Assembly: GCA_017549505.1 (NCBI GenBank)
Contig: JAFYUS010000026.1
Coordinates: 1-64,000, forward strand
Direction of reading: 5' to 3'
Length of the DNA stretch: 64,000 nucleotides
DNA from: Bacteroidales bacterium
Lineage (GTDB): Bacteria; Bacteroidota; Bacteroidia; Bacteroidales; UBA932
This document shows positions 52,419 to 61,533 of this stretch, one piece after another. The notes beneath the pieces are model-generated. The model did not search any database and was not told the origin of the DNA. It was given only the letters and a program-made list of their open reading frames with translations. Each line of letters opens with the position of its first letter. The stretch's first letter is position 1. Made by a program: the position numbers and the translations under genes.

Positions 52419-54194
52419 ATGAAAGAGTTTGTAAAGATGACCCTTGCTGTCATAGCGGGTCTTTTCATTTTCGGATTTGTGGCGTTCTTCCTCTCATTCG
52501 CCATGATCGGAGCAGTAGCGGCATTAGGCGAAAGTCAGCCGGTAATGCCTAGGGAAGCAGTCCTCAAGATAGACATGAGCACCTTCACTCTGAGCGAACA
52601 GAGCATCGAAGCCAATCCTATGGATGTGCTTATGGCAGGAGGAACAGCTGTGGAATCTCTCGGCATCTATAATGCCATCAACGCAATCAATGCTGCCGCT
52701 GCCGATCCTGCAGTCAAGTTCATATACATGAAGCCGGACGGACTCAGCGGCGGAACAGCCCAGATAGAAGAATTCCGCAAGGCTCTCGTCAACTTCCGCA
52801 AGAGCGGCAAGGCCATCGTATCATATATCGAGAACCCTGGAAACGGAAGCTACTACCTCGCATCTGTTTCTGACAAGATCTTCATGACTCCGCATGATGG
52901 CGCCATGAATACATTTACAGGTCTCAGCTCCCAGATGATATTCCTCAAGGATCTCCTTGACAGACTTGGTGTCAACGTCCAGCTGATCCGTCACGGAAAA
53001 TACAAGTCAGCAGGAGAAATGTTCGTAAGAAACTCATCAAGCAAGGAGAATCTCGAGCAGAACACGGAGATGGTAGAGTCCCTCTGGGGTACATGGGCAT
53101 CTGAAATCGCACAGTCGAGAGGAATAAGCGCAGATGACCTCAACGCGCTCCTCAACAATCTCGAGCTCAACTTCCCTACCGACTGGGTGGAGCACGGACT
53201 CGTAGACGAGCTTCTCAATTACAACCAGCTCGAAGACAAACTCTGCGACCTTTTCGTAGCGGACAAATATGAGGATGTCAAGGGAATCTCTCTTAACGAC
53301 TATGCCACATTGAAGAACACAGTGAACTTCAAGGCAAAGAAGAAGGTTGCAGTCATCTATGCTACCGGAGACATCGTTGACGGAGATGCAAAGGAAAACG
53401 TTGCCGGCAACCGTTTTGCAAAGATAATTTCTGACGTAAGAAAAGATTCAAGCGTATACGCTGTCGTACTGAGAGTGAATTCTCCCGGAGGAAGCGTACT
53501 CGCATCTGAAAAGATCAAGGCTGAGCTCGACCTTCTCAGGGAGTACAAGCCGATCATTGCATCATACGGAGATTATGCGGCATCTGGCGGATATTGGATC
53601 TCAGCAAACTGCGACAAGATCTACTCCAATGCATCGACACTTACAGGATCCATCGGAGTATTCAGCATGATTCCTGATCTGGGAGGCGTCGTAAAGAACA
53701 AACTGCATGTGAACATAACTCCTGTAAACTCAAACGAGCACAGCGACATGTACAACGGATTCAGAGCTCTCGACAAGAAGGAGCTTGACTATATGCAGGC
53801 TTCGGTAGAGAATATCTATGATAAGTTCACCAAGCTCGTATCCGAAGGCCGCGGAATGCCTGTTGCAAGAGTTGACGAGATCGCACAGGGTCGCGTATGG
53901 AGCGGAGCGGATGCACTCGGAATCGGACTCGTGGATGAGATCGGAACAATCGAAGATGCAATCAACTATGCAGCGCTTTCGATTGAGGGCGTGACCGGCG
54001 TACAGGACGTACAGGTAGTCGGATATCCAAAACCTCAGACCCCTATGGAAGCACTTCTTGAGTCACTCACAGGCGAGACCAATGCATTTGCAGGAACAGC
54101 ATTTGAAGGTATTGCAGATGCATTCCAGGAGTTTGGAAAGCAGGATTCAGGCAAGGCATACGCACGCATGCCTTACGTCATTACCGTAGAATAG
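52419..54194 (+). CDS. sppA: Signal peptide peptidase SppA, 67K type
   Basis: 591 residues, with one N-terminal membrane segment (VIAGLFIFGFVAFFLSFAMIGAVAAL) and two tandem ClpP-like domains. It degrades cleaved signal peptides in the membrane. The catalytic Lys is K196 in RHGKYKSAGE (N-terminal domain) and the catalytic Ser is S389 in GDYAASGGYWIS (C-terminal domain), as in E. coli SppA where the dyad spans both halves. The gene ends 14 bases inside the convergent tilS gene. Confidence 0.96.
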   Translation: MKEFVKMTLAVIAGLFIFGFVAFFLSFAMIGAVAALGESQPVMPREAVLKIDMSTFTLSEQSIEANPMDVLMAGGTAVESLGIYNAINAINAAAADPAVKFIYMKPDGLSGGTAQIEEFRKALVNFRKSGKAIVSYIENPGNGSYYLASVSDKIFMTPHDGAMNTFTGLSSQMIFLKDLLDRLGVNVQLIRHGKYKSAGEMFVRNSSSKENLEQNTEMVESLWGTWASEIAQSRGISADDLNALLNNLELNFPTDWVEHGLVDELLNYNQLEDKLCDLFVADKYEDVKGISLNDYATLKNTVNFKAKKKVAVIYATGDIVDGDAKENVAGNRFAKIISDVRKDSSVYAVVLRVNSPGGSVLASEKIKAELDLLREYKPIIASYGDYAASGGYWISANCDKIYSNASTLTGSIGVFSMIPDLGGVVKNKLHVNITPVNSNEHSDMYNGFRALDKKELDYMQASVENIYDKFTKLVSEGRGMPVARVDEIAQGRVWSGADALGIGLVDEIGTIEDAINYAALSIEGVTGVQDVQVVGYPKPQTPMEALLESLTGETNAFAGTAFEGIADAFQEFGKQDSGKAYARMPYVITVE

Positions 54195-55554
54195 TGATGC
54201 GGACTACAGAATGTGTTGACGGGCGGACTTTATAACGGTCATCAATCCTGACCCCGGCTACTCCGGCAATATGTCCGGATTCAGCCATCCCCTCAGTCTG
54301 AACATCTGCAATCATTACTGCAGAAGTCTTCATCAAAGAATCATACTTAAGGTCAGCGAAAAGGTCGCTGACCTTTTTCTTTCCCCTCATTCCAAGAGGA
54401 ACCAGCCAGTCTCCATCGCGCCATCCGCGAAGCACGAAAGGGAATTTCAGTCTTTCGGCGTCAAGGACAAGCGTGCCTTCCGGCTGCTTGAGCGGCATGT
54501 CGGCTGTCCAGTCCAAGACTTCCACCTTGAATGCCATGCCGTTGAAATGGTATGTACCCGCACCTCTTACCGGCATTATATCATTGCCGGCAGGGCCGGC
54601 AATCTTCCGGGCGATGCGAAATCCGCCCCTCTCTGTAAGTACCACATAGTCATCAGCCTCGAAGCGCTTGCCCGAGATGGTTCTGTCAGAAGACAGAAGA
54701 TTCTCCATAGAAGCCAAGGTAGAGGAGTTGAATCCGTAAGGTTCCAGGATATGGTAAAGGAGGTAGCGCCAATGTTTTCTGGACAAGAGATCGTCATAAG
54801 AGATCCTCACGTCGCTTCGCCCCTCAGGATGACGTGACAGGGCATCAGCTGAAATGGCAGCAATCTCCTTCTGACAATAGTCAGAAACTATCTCCTCCGC
54901 CTCTGAAAGATATCCCATCTCGCGATTAATTGTCCTGATGAATGAAGGATTGATCCTTTCAAATATTGGGAAAGCCTCATTACGGAGCATATTCCTTTTA
55001 TACTCGGACGAGAAATTTGTGCTGTCGTTGCGATAACGGATCCTGTTGGCAAGGGCGAATCCTTCTATCTGCTTACGCGTCATGTCCAGAAGCGGGCGTA
55101 TCAGCTTCGCTGACGCCCCTTCGGAATACGGGATGTCCGAAACCGGAGACATCCCCGTAAGTCCTTTGATGCCTGAACCGCGAAGCAGGTTCAGCATCAA
55201 TGTCTCCGCATTGTCGTTTGCATTATGGGCGACAGCCACTTCATCATACCCCTCTGAAGTACAGAGCTCGGCGAACCAGCGGTAGCGGAGTTCACGGGCG
55301 GCCATCTCGATGCTGACGCCATGGTCTGCTGCATATTCCCTGGTGTCGAATGTCCTGACATGGAACCTGACGCCGTGTTCTTCCGCCCACAGGCGCACAA
55401 GCTCTTCATCTCCGTCGCTTTCCTCACCACGGAGTCTGAAATTGCAATGTGCTACAGCAAGGCACTCACAAGGATAACGGCGGACAAAGATCTCCGCCAT
55501 ACACATGGAGTCAATGCCGCCGCTAACTGCCAGAAGTGTCTTCTTATCAGACAT
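54181..55554 (-). CDS. tilS: tRNA(Ile)-lysidine synthase
   Basis: Modifies C34 of tRNA-Ile(CAU) so that it reads AUA. 457 residues: PP-loop LLAVSGGIDSMCMAEIF, CNFRLRGEESDGDEELV, VAVAHNANDNAETLMLNLLRGSGIKGLTGM, RNDSTNFSSEYKRNMLRNE, and the C-terminal substrate-binding domains. Residues about 240-252 (SRHPEGRSDVRIS) are encoded by a REP-like palindromic element (54802-54838); residues 141-150 may have a similar origin. ATG overlaps the DUF3078 stop as TAATG; the 3' end overlaps sppA by 14 bases. Confidence 0.95.
   Translation of the reverse strand: MSDKKTLLAVSGGIDSMCMAEIFVRRYPCECLAVAHCNFRLRGEESDGDEELVRLWAEEHGVRFHVRTFDTREYAADHGVSIEMAARELRYRWFAELCTSEGYDEVAVAHNANDNAETLMLNLLRGSGIKGLTGMSPVSDIPYSEGASAKLIRPLLDMTRKQIEGFALANRIRYRNDSTNFSSEYKRNMLRNEAFPIFERINPSFIRTINREMGYLSEAEEIVSDYCQKEIAAISADALSRHPEGRSDVRISYDDLLSRKHWRYLLYHILEPYGFNSSTLASMENLLSSDRTISGKRFEADDYVVLTERGGFRIARKIAGPAGNDIMPVRGAGTYHFNGMAFKVEVLDWTADMPLKQPEGTLVLDAERLKFPFVLRGWRDGDWLVPLGMRGKKKVSDLFADLKYDSLMKTSAVMIADVQTEGMAESGHIAGVAGVRIDDRYKVRPSTHSVVRITILR
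54802..54838. repeat. REP-like palindromic element inside tilS
   Basis: Nested inverted repeats: ATCCT (54803-54807) with AGGAT (54826-54830), and CACGTC (54808-54813) with GACGTG (54831-54836). The sequence CTCAGGATGACGTGAC is of the same ATGAC class as the intergenic repeats. It is read in frame. Confidence 0.65.
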
Positions 55555-56654
55555 TATTTCTTGCTTGCGATTGTCCAGGTAAAACCAAAGAGCATAGATT
55601 CCTTGAACTGTACCCTCTGTTTTGTAAGCCCGTCCTTCTCACTGAAGATCATCACCTTGTCATCATAAATCATATTTGTTGTCAAGGTCAGGGAGAAATA
55701 CTTGGCAAGTTTCCAATCAAAACGGTTATCCCAGTTCACACGGAGATTCTCAGGCTTGTCCAGATAGTTGGAGAAGAGTACAAGCTGCGAGGTATACTTG
55801 AAATTCTCGTTAACATTCAATGCGATATCAGCCTTGACCTGGGCACCGAATTCGAAACGTGCACTCTTGTAATAAGAACCAAGATCATCCGCTGTGACAT
55901 TGCTCAGATCCGCATCTATGTACTCATCCTTGAGATGCATACCGTAGTTCTTTCTCAGCACCTCGTTCCTTACGATCACGACACCTCCTGTAACAGGGGC
56001 GATATTGAGCGAAAGCCACTTTGCGGGCTTCACATCGATACCGACCGCGAGATTGGTATATGCAGGAGCAAGGAATCCGGACTTGATCTTACGGGCATCC
56101 TTCCAAAGCTTTACCTGATCCTTATGCTTAAGGTCATTCAGATTGGGAACATTGCCTTCTGCATCCGCAGGAACAGAAGGAGTCAGGTAGTCATATCCTG
56201 TGTTGAACTGAGACTTGAAGTCGTAGTTGACAGAAAGGGAGAAGTTCTTCATGTTGGCATTCTTGTATCCGAACTTGCTCTCGAGATAGATTCTGTCGTC
56301 ACTCTTCTGGAGGATCGGCTTCGATGATGCATATACGAATCCGTAATCAAGCTGAAGACGGTTGTTCCAGAACAGGTCGTTCTTCTTGTAGTTCGCATTA
56401 CCATCTACGAAAGCCTGAAGAGTAACAGTATTGTCTCCACCGGCCGCCCAGTTTGTAAGGGATGTCTGACCGAACTTTATGTTTGTCTTGAGAGATTCAG
56501 TCCAATAATTAGGCTTCACAACCTTTGGAGCTTCTTCCTGAGCTGCAGTTATCTCCATTGCAGCATCGGCGACAGCTTTCAGCGCATCGTTATTCTGCGC
56601 CCAACCACATACACCGGTGAGAACACCGGCCAAAACTACAATTATCTTCTTCAT
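55554..56654 (-). CDS. DUF3078 outer-membrane beta-barrel protein
   Basis: 366 residues with signal peptide (MKKIIVVLAGVLTGVCGWAQ). The sequence YWTESLKTNIKFGQTSLTNWAAGGDNTVTLQAFVDGNANYKKNDLFWNNRLQLDYGFVY is the hallmark of DUF3078, a Bacteroidota barrel family, and alternating strands run to the aromatic end FGFTWTIASKK. Function is unknown. It lies 3 bases downstream of proS and overlaps tilS by one base (TAATG), so an envelope protein is built into a tRNA-related operon. Confidence 0.88.
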   Translation of the reverse strand: MKKIIVVLAGVLTGVCGWAQNNDALKAVADAAMEITAAQEEAPKVVKPNYWTESLKTNIKFGQTSLTNWAAGGDNTVTLQAFVDGNANYKKNDLFWNNRLQLDYGFVYASSKPILQKSDDRIYLESKFGYKNANMKNFSLSVNYDFKSQFNTGYDYLTPSVPADAEGNVPNLNDLKHKDQVKLWKDARKIKSGFLAPAYTNLAVGIDVKPAKWLSLNIAPVTGGVVIVRNEVLRKNYGMHLKDEYIDADLSNVTADDLGSYYKSARFEFGAQVKADIALNVNENFKYTSQLVLFSNYLDKPENLRVNWDNRFDWKLAKYFSLTLTTNMIYDDKVMIFSEKDGLTKQRVQFKESMLFGFTWTIASKK

Positions 56655-56657
56655 ATA

Positions 56658-58139
56658 TTAATAGGAAATAGCAAACAGAACACGACGGCTTGACGGCTTG
56701 CCTGAGTAGATACATGTACCCTCTTCCTCACATACAGCACTGTCAACAGGGATACAACGGATAGTAGCCTTTGTCTCTTCCTTGATCTTCTCCTCAGTCT
56801 CCGGAGTACCGTCCCAGTGACAGAGAAGGAATCCACCCTTGGTGATCTCTTCCTTGAACTCTTCCCATGTATCGACCTTACGAATGCTGTCATCACGGAA
56901 CTTGAGCGCCTTAGCATAGATATTTGCCTGGATATCATCAAGAAGCGCTGCAATCACATCAGCCACTCCTTCCTGAGAATGCGAAGACTTCTCGCATGTA
57001 TCACGACGTGCAAGCTCGACTGTACCGTTCTCAAGGTCACGTGCACCCATTGCAAGACGTACAGGAACACCCTTGAGTTCCCACTCTGCAAACTTGAAGC
57101 CCGGACGGAGAGTATCGCGGTTATCGATCTTCACGCTTATACCCTTAGCCTCGAGATCCTTCTTGAAAGAATACATCTTGTCAAGGATAGCGTTGTTCAC
57201 TGTCTCATCCTTACCTGTGATAGGAACCATCACGACCTGGATCGGTGCAAGCTTCGGAGGAAGCACAAGACCGTTATCATCACCATGAGCCATGATGAGA
57301 GCTCCCATCAGACGTGTTGAAACACCCCATGATGTAGCCCATACATATTCCTGCTTTCCTTCCTTGTTTGTGAACTGAACGTCGAACGCCTTTGCGAAAT
57401 TCTGTCCGAGGAAGTGAGATGTACCAGCCTGAAGAGCCTTGCCGTCCTGCATGAGAGCCTCGATTGTCATTGTATCGAGAGCGCCTGCAAAACGCTCATT
57501 AGGGCTCTTATGTCCGACTACTACAGGCACACCCATATAGTTACGTGCAAAGTCAGCATATACATTCACCATCTTCATTGTCTCCTCTTCAGCCTCCTGG
57601 CGTGTCGCATGAGCCGTATGTCCTTCCTGCCAGAGGAACTCGGCAGTACGGAGGAAAAGACGGGTACGCATCTCCCAACGTACTACATTAGCCCACTGGT
57701 TGCAGAGGATCGGGAGATCTCTCCATGAAGTAACCCAGTTCTTGTAGGTATTCCAGATGATTGTCTCCGATGTAGGTCGTACGATAAGTTCCTCCTCGAG
57801 TCTTGCCGAAGGGTCTACAACGACACCGTTACCGTCCGGATCGGCCATGAGCCTGTGGTGGGTCACCACTGCACATTCCTTCGCAAATCCCTCTACATGC
57901 TCTGCCTCACGGCTGAGGAACGATTTAGGGATGAAAAGCGGGAAATATGCGTTTACGTGTCCTGTCTCCTTGAACATCTTGTCAAGCACCTCATGCATCT
58001 TCTCCCAGATTGCATAACCGTACGGCTTTATCACCATACATCCTCTTACTGCAGAACGCTCTGCAAGGTCTGCCTTTACAACAAGATTGTCATACCACTG
58101 TGAATAGTTGTCCGATCTCTTGGTTACTTCTTTTGCCAT
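56658..58139 (-). CDS. proS: Prolyl-tRNA synthetase (archaeal/eukaryal-type)
   Basis: Class II synthetase charging tRNA-Pro. 493 residues from [20 protein letters not shown] (58139); the frame opens to 58232 but the extra residues are not conserved. Motif 2 is [33 protein letters not shown] and motif 3 is near [27 protein letters not shown]. There is no INS editing domain, which marks the short archaeal-like form widespread in Bacteroidota. The C-terminal zinc-like region holds [24 protein letters not shown]. First gene of proS-DUF3078-tilS. A TATCTTCG on minus at 58242-58249 is a possible -7 box. Confidence 0.96.
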   Translation of the reverse strand: MAKEVTKRSDNYSQWYDNLVVKADLAERSAVRGCMVIKPYGYAIWEKMHEVLDKMFKETGHVNAYFPLFIPKSFLSREAEHVEGFAKECAVVTHHRLMADPDGNGVVVDPSARLEEELIVRPTSETIIWNTYKNWVTSWRDLPILCNQWANVVRWEMRTRLFLRTAEFLWQEGHTAHATRQEAEEETMKMVNVYADFARNYMGVPVVVGHKSPNERFAGALDTMTIEALMQDGKALQAGTSHFLGQNFAKAFDVQFTNKEGKQEYVWATSWGVSTRLMGALIMAHGDDNGLVLPPKLAPIQVVMVPITGKDETVNNAILDKMYSFKKDLEAKGISVKIDNRDTLRPGFKFAEWELKGVPVRLAMGARDLENGTVELARRDTCEKSSHSQEGVADVIAALLDDIQANIYAKALKFRDDSIRKVDTWEEFKEEITKGGFLLCHWDGTPETEEKIKEETKATIRCIPVDSAVCEEEGTCIYSGKPSSRRVLFAISY

Positions 58140-58280
58140 TGTATTTTGCTTTTTATTGTTTTTTTGCTTATCATTGTGCTTGAATGCATTGGTTTGCAAC
58201 GCTGCAAAAGCGGTACAGTTATTGCATATCAAACCAGGATGCGAAGATACGAAATTATTATCATATAAGGAGAAAAGAAT

Positions 58281-59546
58281 ATGAAAAAGAGTTCAGTTAT
58301 GATGATTGCCGCCGCATTGATCCTATCTTCATGCGGAACATTCACCAGCCTGATATCATCTGCGGACGGGCAGAAATTCCAGGACGGAATCTACGCCAAC
58401 ACTCCGGACTTCCTTACTAAAGAGGAGAAGAATGCCGGCAAGGCTGAAACAGAAGCACTCATAGCACAGACCAAGGAATCTCCGATATATCTTTTCGGTG
58501 ACAAGAAAGACACCATAATGATTCCTGACAACTACGCTGCCACCATAAAATATGACAAGAGCATAGGCAGTACTGTTGTCACAGTCGGAGAAAACCCCTA
58601 TGACTGGAGGAACAACCTCAACCCATGGTCCTACTACACGCCATACAGCATCGGAAGCTCATGGTACTGGAGCAGGCACTGGGGTCCGTATTGGAGCATG
58701 TCTCCATGGAGGTACAGCTGGCACGACCCATGGTACTGGGGATGGAGCGATCCTTGGTATTACGGCGGCTATTGGGGAAGATGGTATGATCCATGGAACT
58801 ACTGGGGCTATTGGGGATGGAACGACCCTTGGTACTACACGGGATATTGGGGAATGCATTACCCATGGTATCCGCATTATGCCGGATGGTACGGAGGATT
58901 CGGCCCACACTGGCATCATGGCCACGGACATGGTCCCGGCATCGGCAGCGGCGGACATTTCGGAAGCAGGACATGGTACGGACCGCGCCACGAGACCCAG
59001 ACTGATACAAGGGTATTTACAGACAGCGGGACAAGGACCACAGTCAGAAGAGGAACCGGAACAAGCAGCAGTACAAGCAGAGGCACAATAAGCTCCGGCA
59101 GCACCTCACGCAGTTCCAGCGCCACAAAGGTATCCTCTGGCACATCTGCAGCAAGAAGGAGCGTGACAAGACAGAACACTGCTGTCTCATCAAGCAGCCA
59201 GAGTACAGCTTCCAAGCCATCAGGCTCAGCAGCGACAAGACCGACATACAGAAGACCTTCTGTGTCGTCATCATCCGGCTCAGGCAACGCTTCATACACA
59301 AGAGGAGACAGCGGTTCAAGCAGCCAGAGCAGAGGTACGACAGGCAGCAGCTCGACTGTATCAAGGAGTTCATCAAGCTACAACAGCAACTCATCATCAA
59401 GCAGTTACAGCCGCAGCTCATCATCGACATCAACTAGATCGTCAAGCTACAGCAGCGGAAGCAGCGGCGGATACAGCAGAGGAAGTTCTGGCGGCGGAAG
59501 CTATGGCGGTGGCAGCAGAGGCGGTTCATCGGGCGGAAGAAGATAA
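58281..59546 (+). CDS. Lipoprotein with Trp/Tyr-rich and Ser-rich low-complexity regions
   Basis: 421 residues. Lipoprotein signal ([18 protein letters not shown]), a conserved-looking head (residues 19-105, with [16 protein letters not shown]), then a Trp/Tyr/Gly/Pro region (about 106-215, repeated [20 protein letters not shown] units), a His/Gly patch ([11 protein letters not shown]), and a 180-residue Ser/Thr/Arg/Gly tail. No catalytic domain is seen. Such proteins precede OmpP1-type porins in Bacteroidales; I infer a structural or surface-coating role. The porin gene follows after 26 bases. Confidence 0.85.
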   Translation: MKKSSVMMIAAALILSSCGTFTSLISSADGQKFQDGIYANTPDFLTKEEKNAGKAETEALIAQTKESPIYLFGDKKDTIMIPDNYAATIKYDKSIGSTVVTVGENPYDWRNNLNPWSYYTPYSIGSSWYWSRHWGPYWSMSPWRYSWHDPWYWGWSDPWYYGGYWGRWYDPWNYWGYWGWNDPWYYTGYWGMHYPWYPHYAGWYGGFGPHWHHGHGHGPGIGSGGHFGSRTWYGPRHETQTDTRVFTDSGTRTTVRRGTGTSSSTSRGTISSGSTSRSSSATKVSSGTSAARRSVTRQNTAVSSSSQSTASKPSGSAATRPTYRRPSVSSSSGSGNASYTRGDSGSSSQSRGTTGSSSTVSRSSSSYNSNSSSSSYSRSSSSTSTRSSSYSSGSSGGYSRGSSGGGSYGGGSRGGSSGGRR

Positions 59547-59572
59547 GGAAAAACCATTAAGACTGATATATC

Positions 59573-61171
59573 ATGAGAAAGACAGCGATTACAGTTATGC
59601 TGGCATTTGCAGCTATCACAGGATATGCGCAGAGTGCATACGACGGACTGCTATTCAGCGAAGACAATTATGAGGGGACGGCACGATCTGTCGCAATGGG
59701 CAACGCCTTCACCGCACTGGGAGGTGACCTGGGTTCGATAACCCTTAACCCTGCCGGAAGCGCAGTGGCAGGATATTCACAGTTCACCATCACCCCGGGA
59801 ATGACATTCTCCGCATCTACAGCGCAGGGAGTGTCTCCTTTCGATGACGGAACACTTCCATATTTCGAAAACAGGATGGAAAGCAGGATGTCATCATTCA
59901 GCATTCCTAACATGGGTCTGACATTGAACTGGGATTCCGGACGCACATCGGGTCTCAAGAACGTCACATTCGGATTCATAGCGAACAAAAGCGCCGACTT
60001 CAGCCAGGACGTATACGCAAAGGGACTTAATTCTACAACCACATTCATGGGAGCCATGGCAGTTGAAGCAAACGGTTATCTTGCGAGCGACCTCAACTCA
60101 TCCGGTGCATACGACTATTATCCTTGGAGTACTGTGATGGGATACCAGAGCGGCATGATCAGCACCTTCGGTGGCAATGATGACGAATATGTCGGAGCAA
60201 GCGAGCTTGTATTCGACAATGGAGACATCGTACTTGGAGGAGACATCGAGCAGAAATACGGAAGAAGAGTGACAGGAGGCAAACATGACTATCTCTTCAA
60301 CCTTGGAGGAAACATCTCTGACTTCCTCTATATCGGAGCCAACATAGGAATCACATCCCTTGATTACGGATATGACGAGTATTTCAAGGAAGAGGCCGTG
60401 GATCCTGCAGACTTTGAGATTGCTCTGGATAATGGAGAATATATGTATTTCAGCCAGATGAAATACCGCTACTGGTATTCGGCGGAAGCTTCAGGAATAT
60501 ATGCAAAGATCGGAGCTATCCTTACACCGGGATACGGTCTCCGCATCGGAGCCGCAATCCAGACGCCTACCACAAATACTATTCTTGAAAGGTGGCAGTA
60601 CAGCGGTTCTACCGAATTCACATCATCCGCTTACAACGGTTATGCAAACAGTCCGGAAGGAGAATACAGCTATGCATTCAACAGCCCGTTCAAGGCAAAC
60701 CTCGGTGTTGCCTACACAGTCGGCAATTTCGCAATCCTGAGTGCCGATTATGAATACTGCGACTACAGTCAGATGAAATTCATGGAGGAGTATGGTGGCA
60801 ACAGCGATTATCTTGAAGAAGTGAACGGAGCCATAAAGGAGATATTCGGTGCGCAGAACGTATGGCGTTTCGGAGCAGAGCTGAAGCTTGGAGCATTGGC
60901 ATTGCGCGGAGGATACGGATTCTCGAATTCGCCTGAAAAGCACTTTACAGGTACATACAGAAGCAACATGGCATTCGGCCTCGGTTACAGTTCAAAAGGT
61001 TCGTTCTTCGCTGATTTCGCCATCAGAAAGAACACCTACAACAACGAGTACTACATGCCATACGCCGATTACATCTTCAACGAAGATGACACCATCGCCG
61101 AACCAGTACCGGAACTCGTAATCACCCGTTCAGACTGGAAAGCCCTCCTGACCTTCGGCTGGCGCTTCTAA
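59573..61171 (+). CDS. OmpP1/FadL/TodX-family outer-membrane transporter
   Basis: 532 residues, signal peptide (MRKTAITVMLAFAAITGYAQ). The N-terminal NYEGTARSVAMGNAFTALGGDLGSITLNPAGSAVAGYSQFTITPG is the FadL-type plug/hatch signature, followed by a long beta-barrel ending SDWKALLTFGWRF. It moves hydrophobic compounds across the outer membrane. PorV, the T9SS-related relative, was considered, but the length and barrel suit the general FadL/hemin-receptor group better. It is co-transcribed with the preceding Trp-rich lipoprotein. Confidence 0.88.
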   Translation: MRKTAITVMLAFAAITGYAQSAYDGLLFSEDNYEGTARSVAMGNAFTALGGDLGSITLNPAGSAVAGYSQFTITPGMTFSASTAQGVSPFDDGTLPYFENRMESRMSSFSIPNMGLTLNWDSGRTSGLKNVTFGFIANKSADFSQDVYAKGLNSTTTFMGAMAVEANGYLASDLNSSGAYDYYPWSTVMGYQSGMISTFGGNDDEYVGASELVFDNGDIVLGGDIEQKYGRRVTGGKHDYLFNLGGNISDFLYIGANIGITSLDYGYDEYFKEEAVDPADFEIALDNGEYMYFSQMKYRYWYSAEASGIYAKIGAILTPGYGLRIGAAIQTPTTNTILERWQYSGSTEFTSSAYNGYANSPEGEYSYAFNSPFKANLGVAYTVGNFAILSADYEYCDYSQMKFMEEYGGNSDYLEEVNGAIKEIFGAQNVWRFGAELKLGALALRGGYGFSNSPEKHFTGTYRSNMAFGLGYSSKGSFFADFAIRKNTYNNEYYMPYADYIFNEDDTIAEPVPELVITRSDWKALLTFGWRF

Positions 61172-61533
61172 ACCGCCACAGTAATGCAACTTACAAAACA
61201 TTGAATAATAACAACTTACACAAAGTGCGTGCCACCATTGGGGAGCACGCACTTTGCATATAACCCTATAAATCAACAACTTATAAAACGCACAAAAGCC
61301 GAAAGCCCCGCTGCGCTTTAGCGAGAAGCTGTTCTAAAAAACGGAAGGCCCCCGCAGCGCTTTAGTGAAAAGTATATAAGATAATAAAAGTAACTGCTAA
61401 CGCAGTTGACATGCCACCCCCGGCTGCGCAAAGCGAAAAGGGTAATAAAAACTGAAGGCCCGCATCTAAGAGAAGCATTTTCCCAAATCTTCTGCTTCTC
61501 GTGATGCGGGCCTTCAGTTTTTATCAGAACAAC
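61172..61533. other. 362-base intergenic region with repeats, no gene
   Basis: Contains a 12-bp perfect hairpin, CAAAGTGCGTGC/GCACGCACTTTG (61221-61256), that resembles the one at 241-266. It also holds two similar GCCCCGC-n-GCGCTTTAG blocks (near 61307 and 61351), a third weaker GGCTGCGC block near 61425, an AACTGC/GCAGTT hairpin (61392-61407), and the infB terminator. No open reading frame is supported. Confidence 0.7.
61447..61522 (-). terminator. Long nested-hairpin terminator of infB
   Basis: A 19-bp perfect outer stem joins 61447-61465 to 61504-61522, with A and T runs at its ends. The apex forms GAGAAGCA (61470-61477) with TGCTTCTC (61493-61500). On the minus strand the apex reads GGGAAAATGCTTC, like that of the 40760 terminator. 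Confidence 0.88.

Noticed and set aside
59573..61171. PorV, the type IX secretion shuttle protein
   Set aside because: The plug and length fit the general OmpP1/FadL group; no por genes adjoin, and no T9SS C-terminal domain was recognised in the secreted proteins here.
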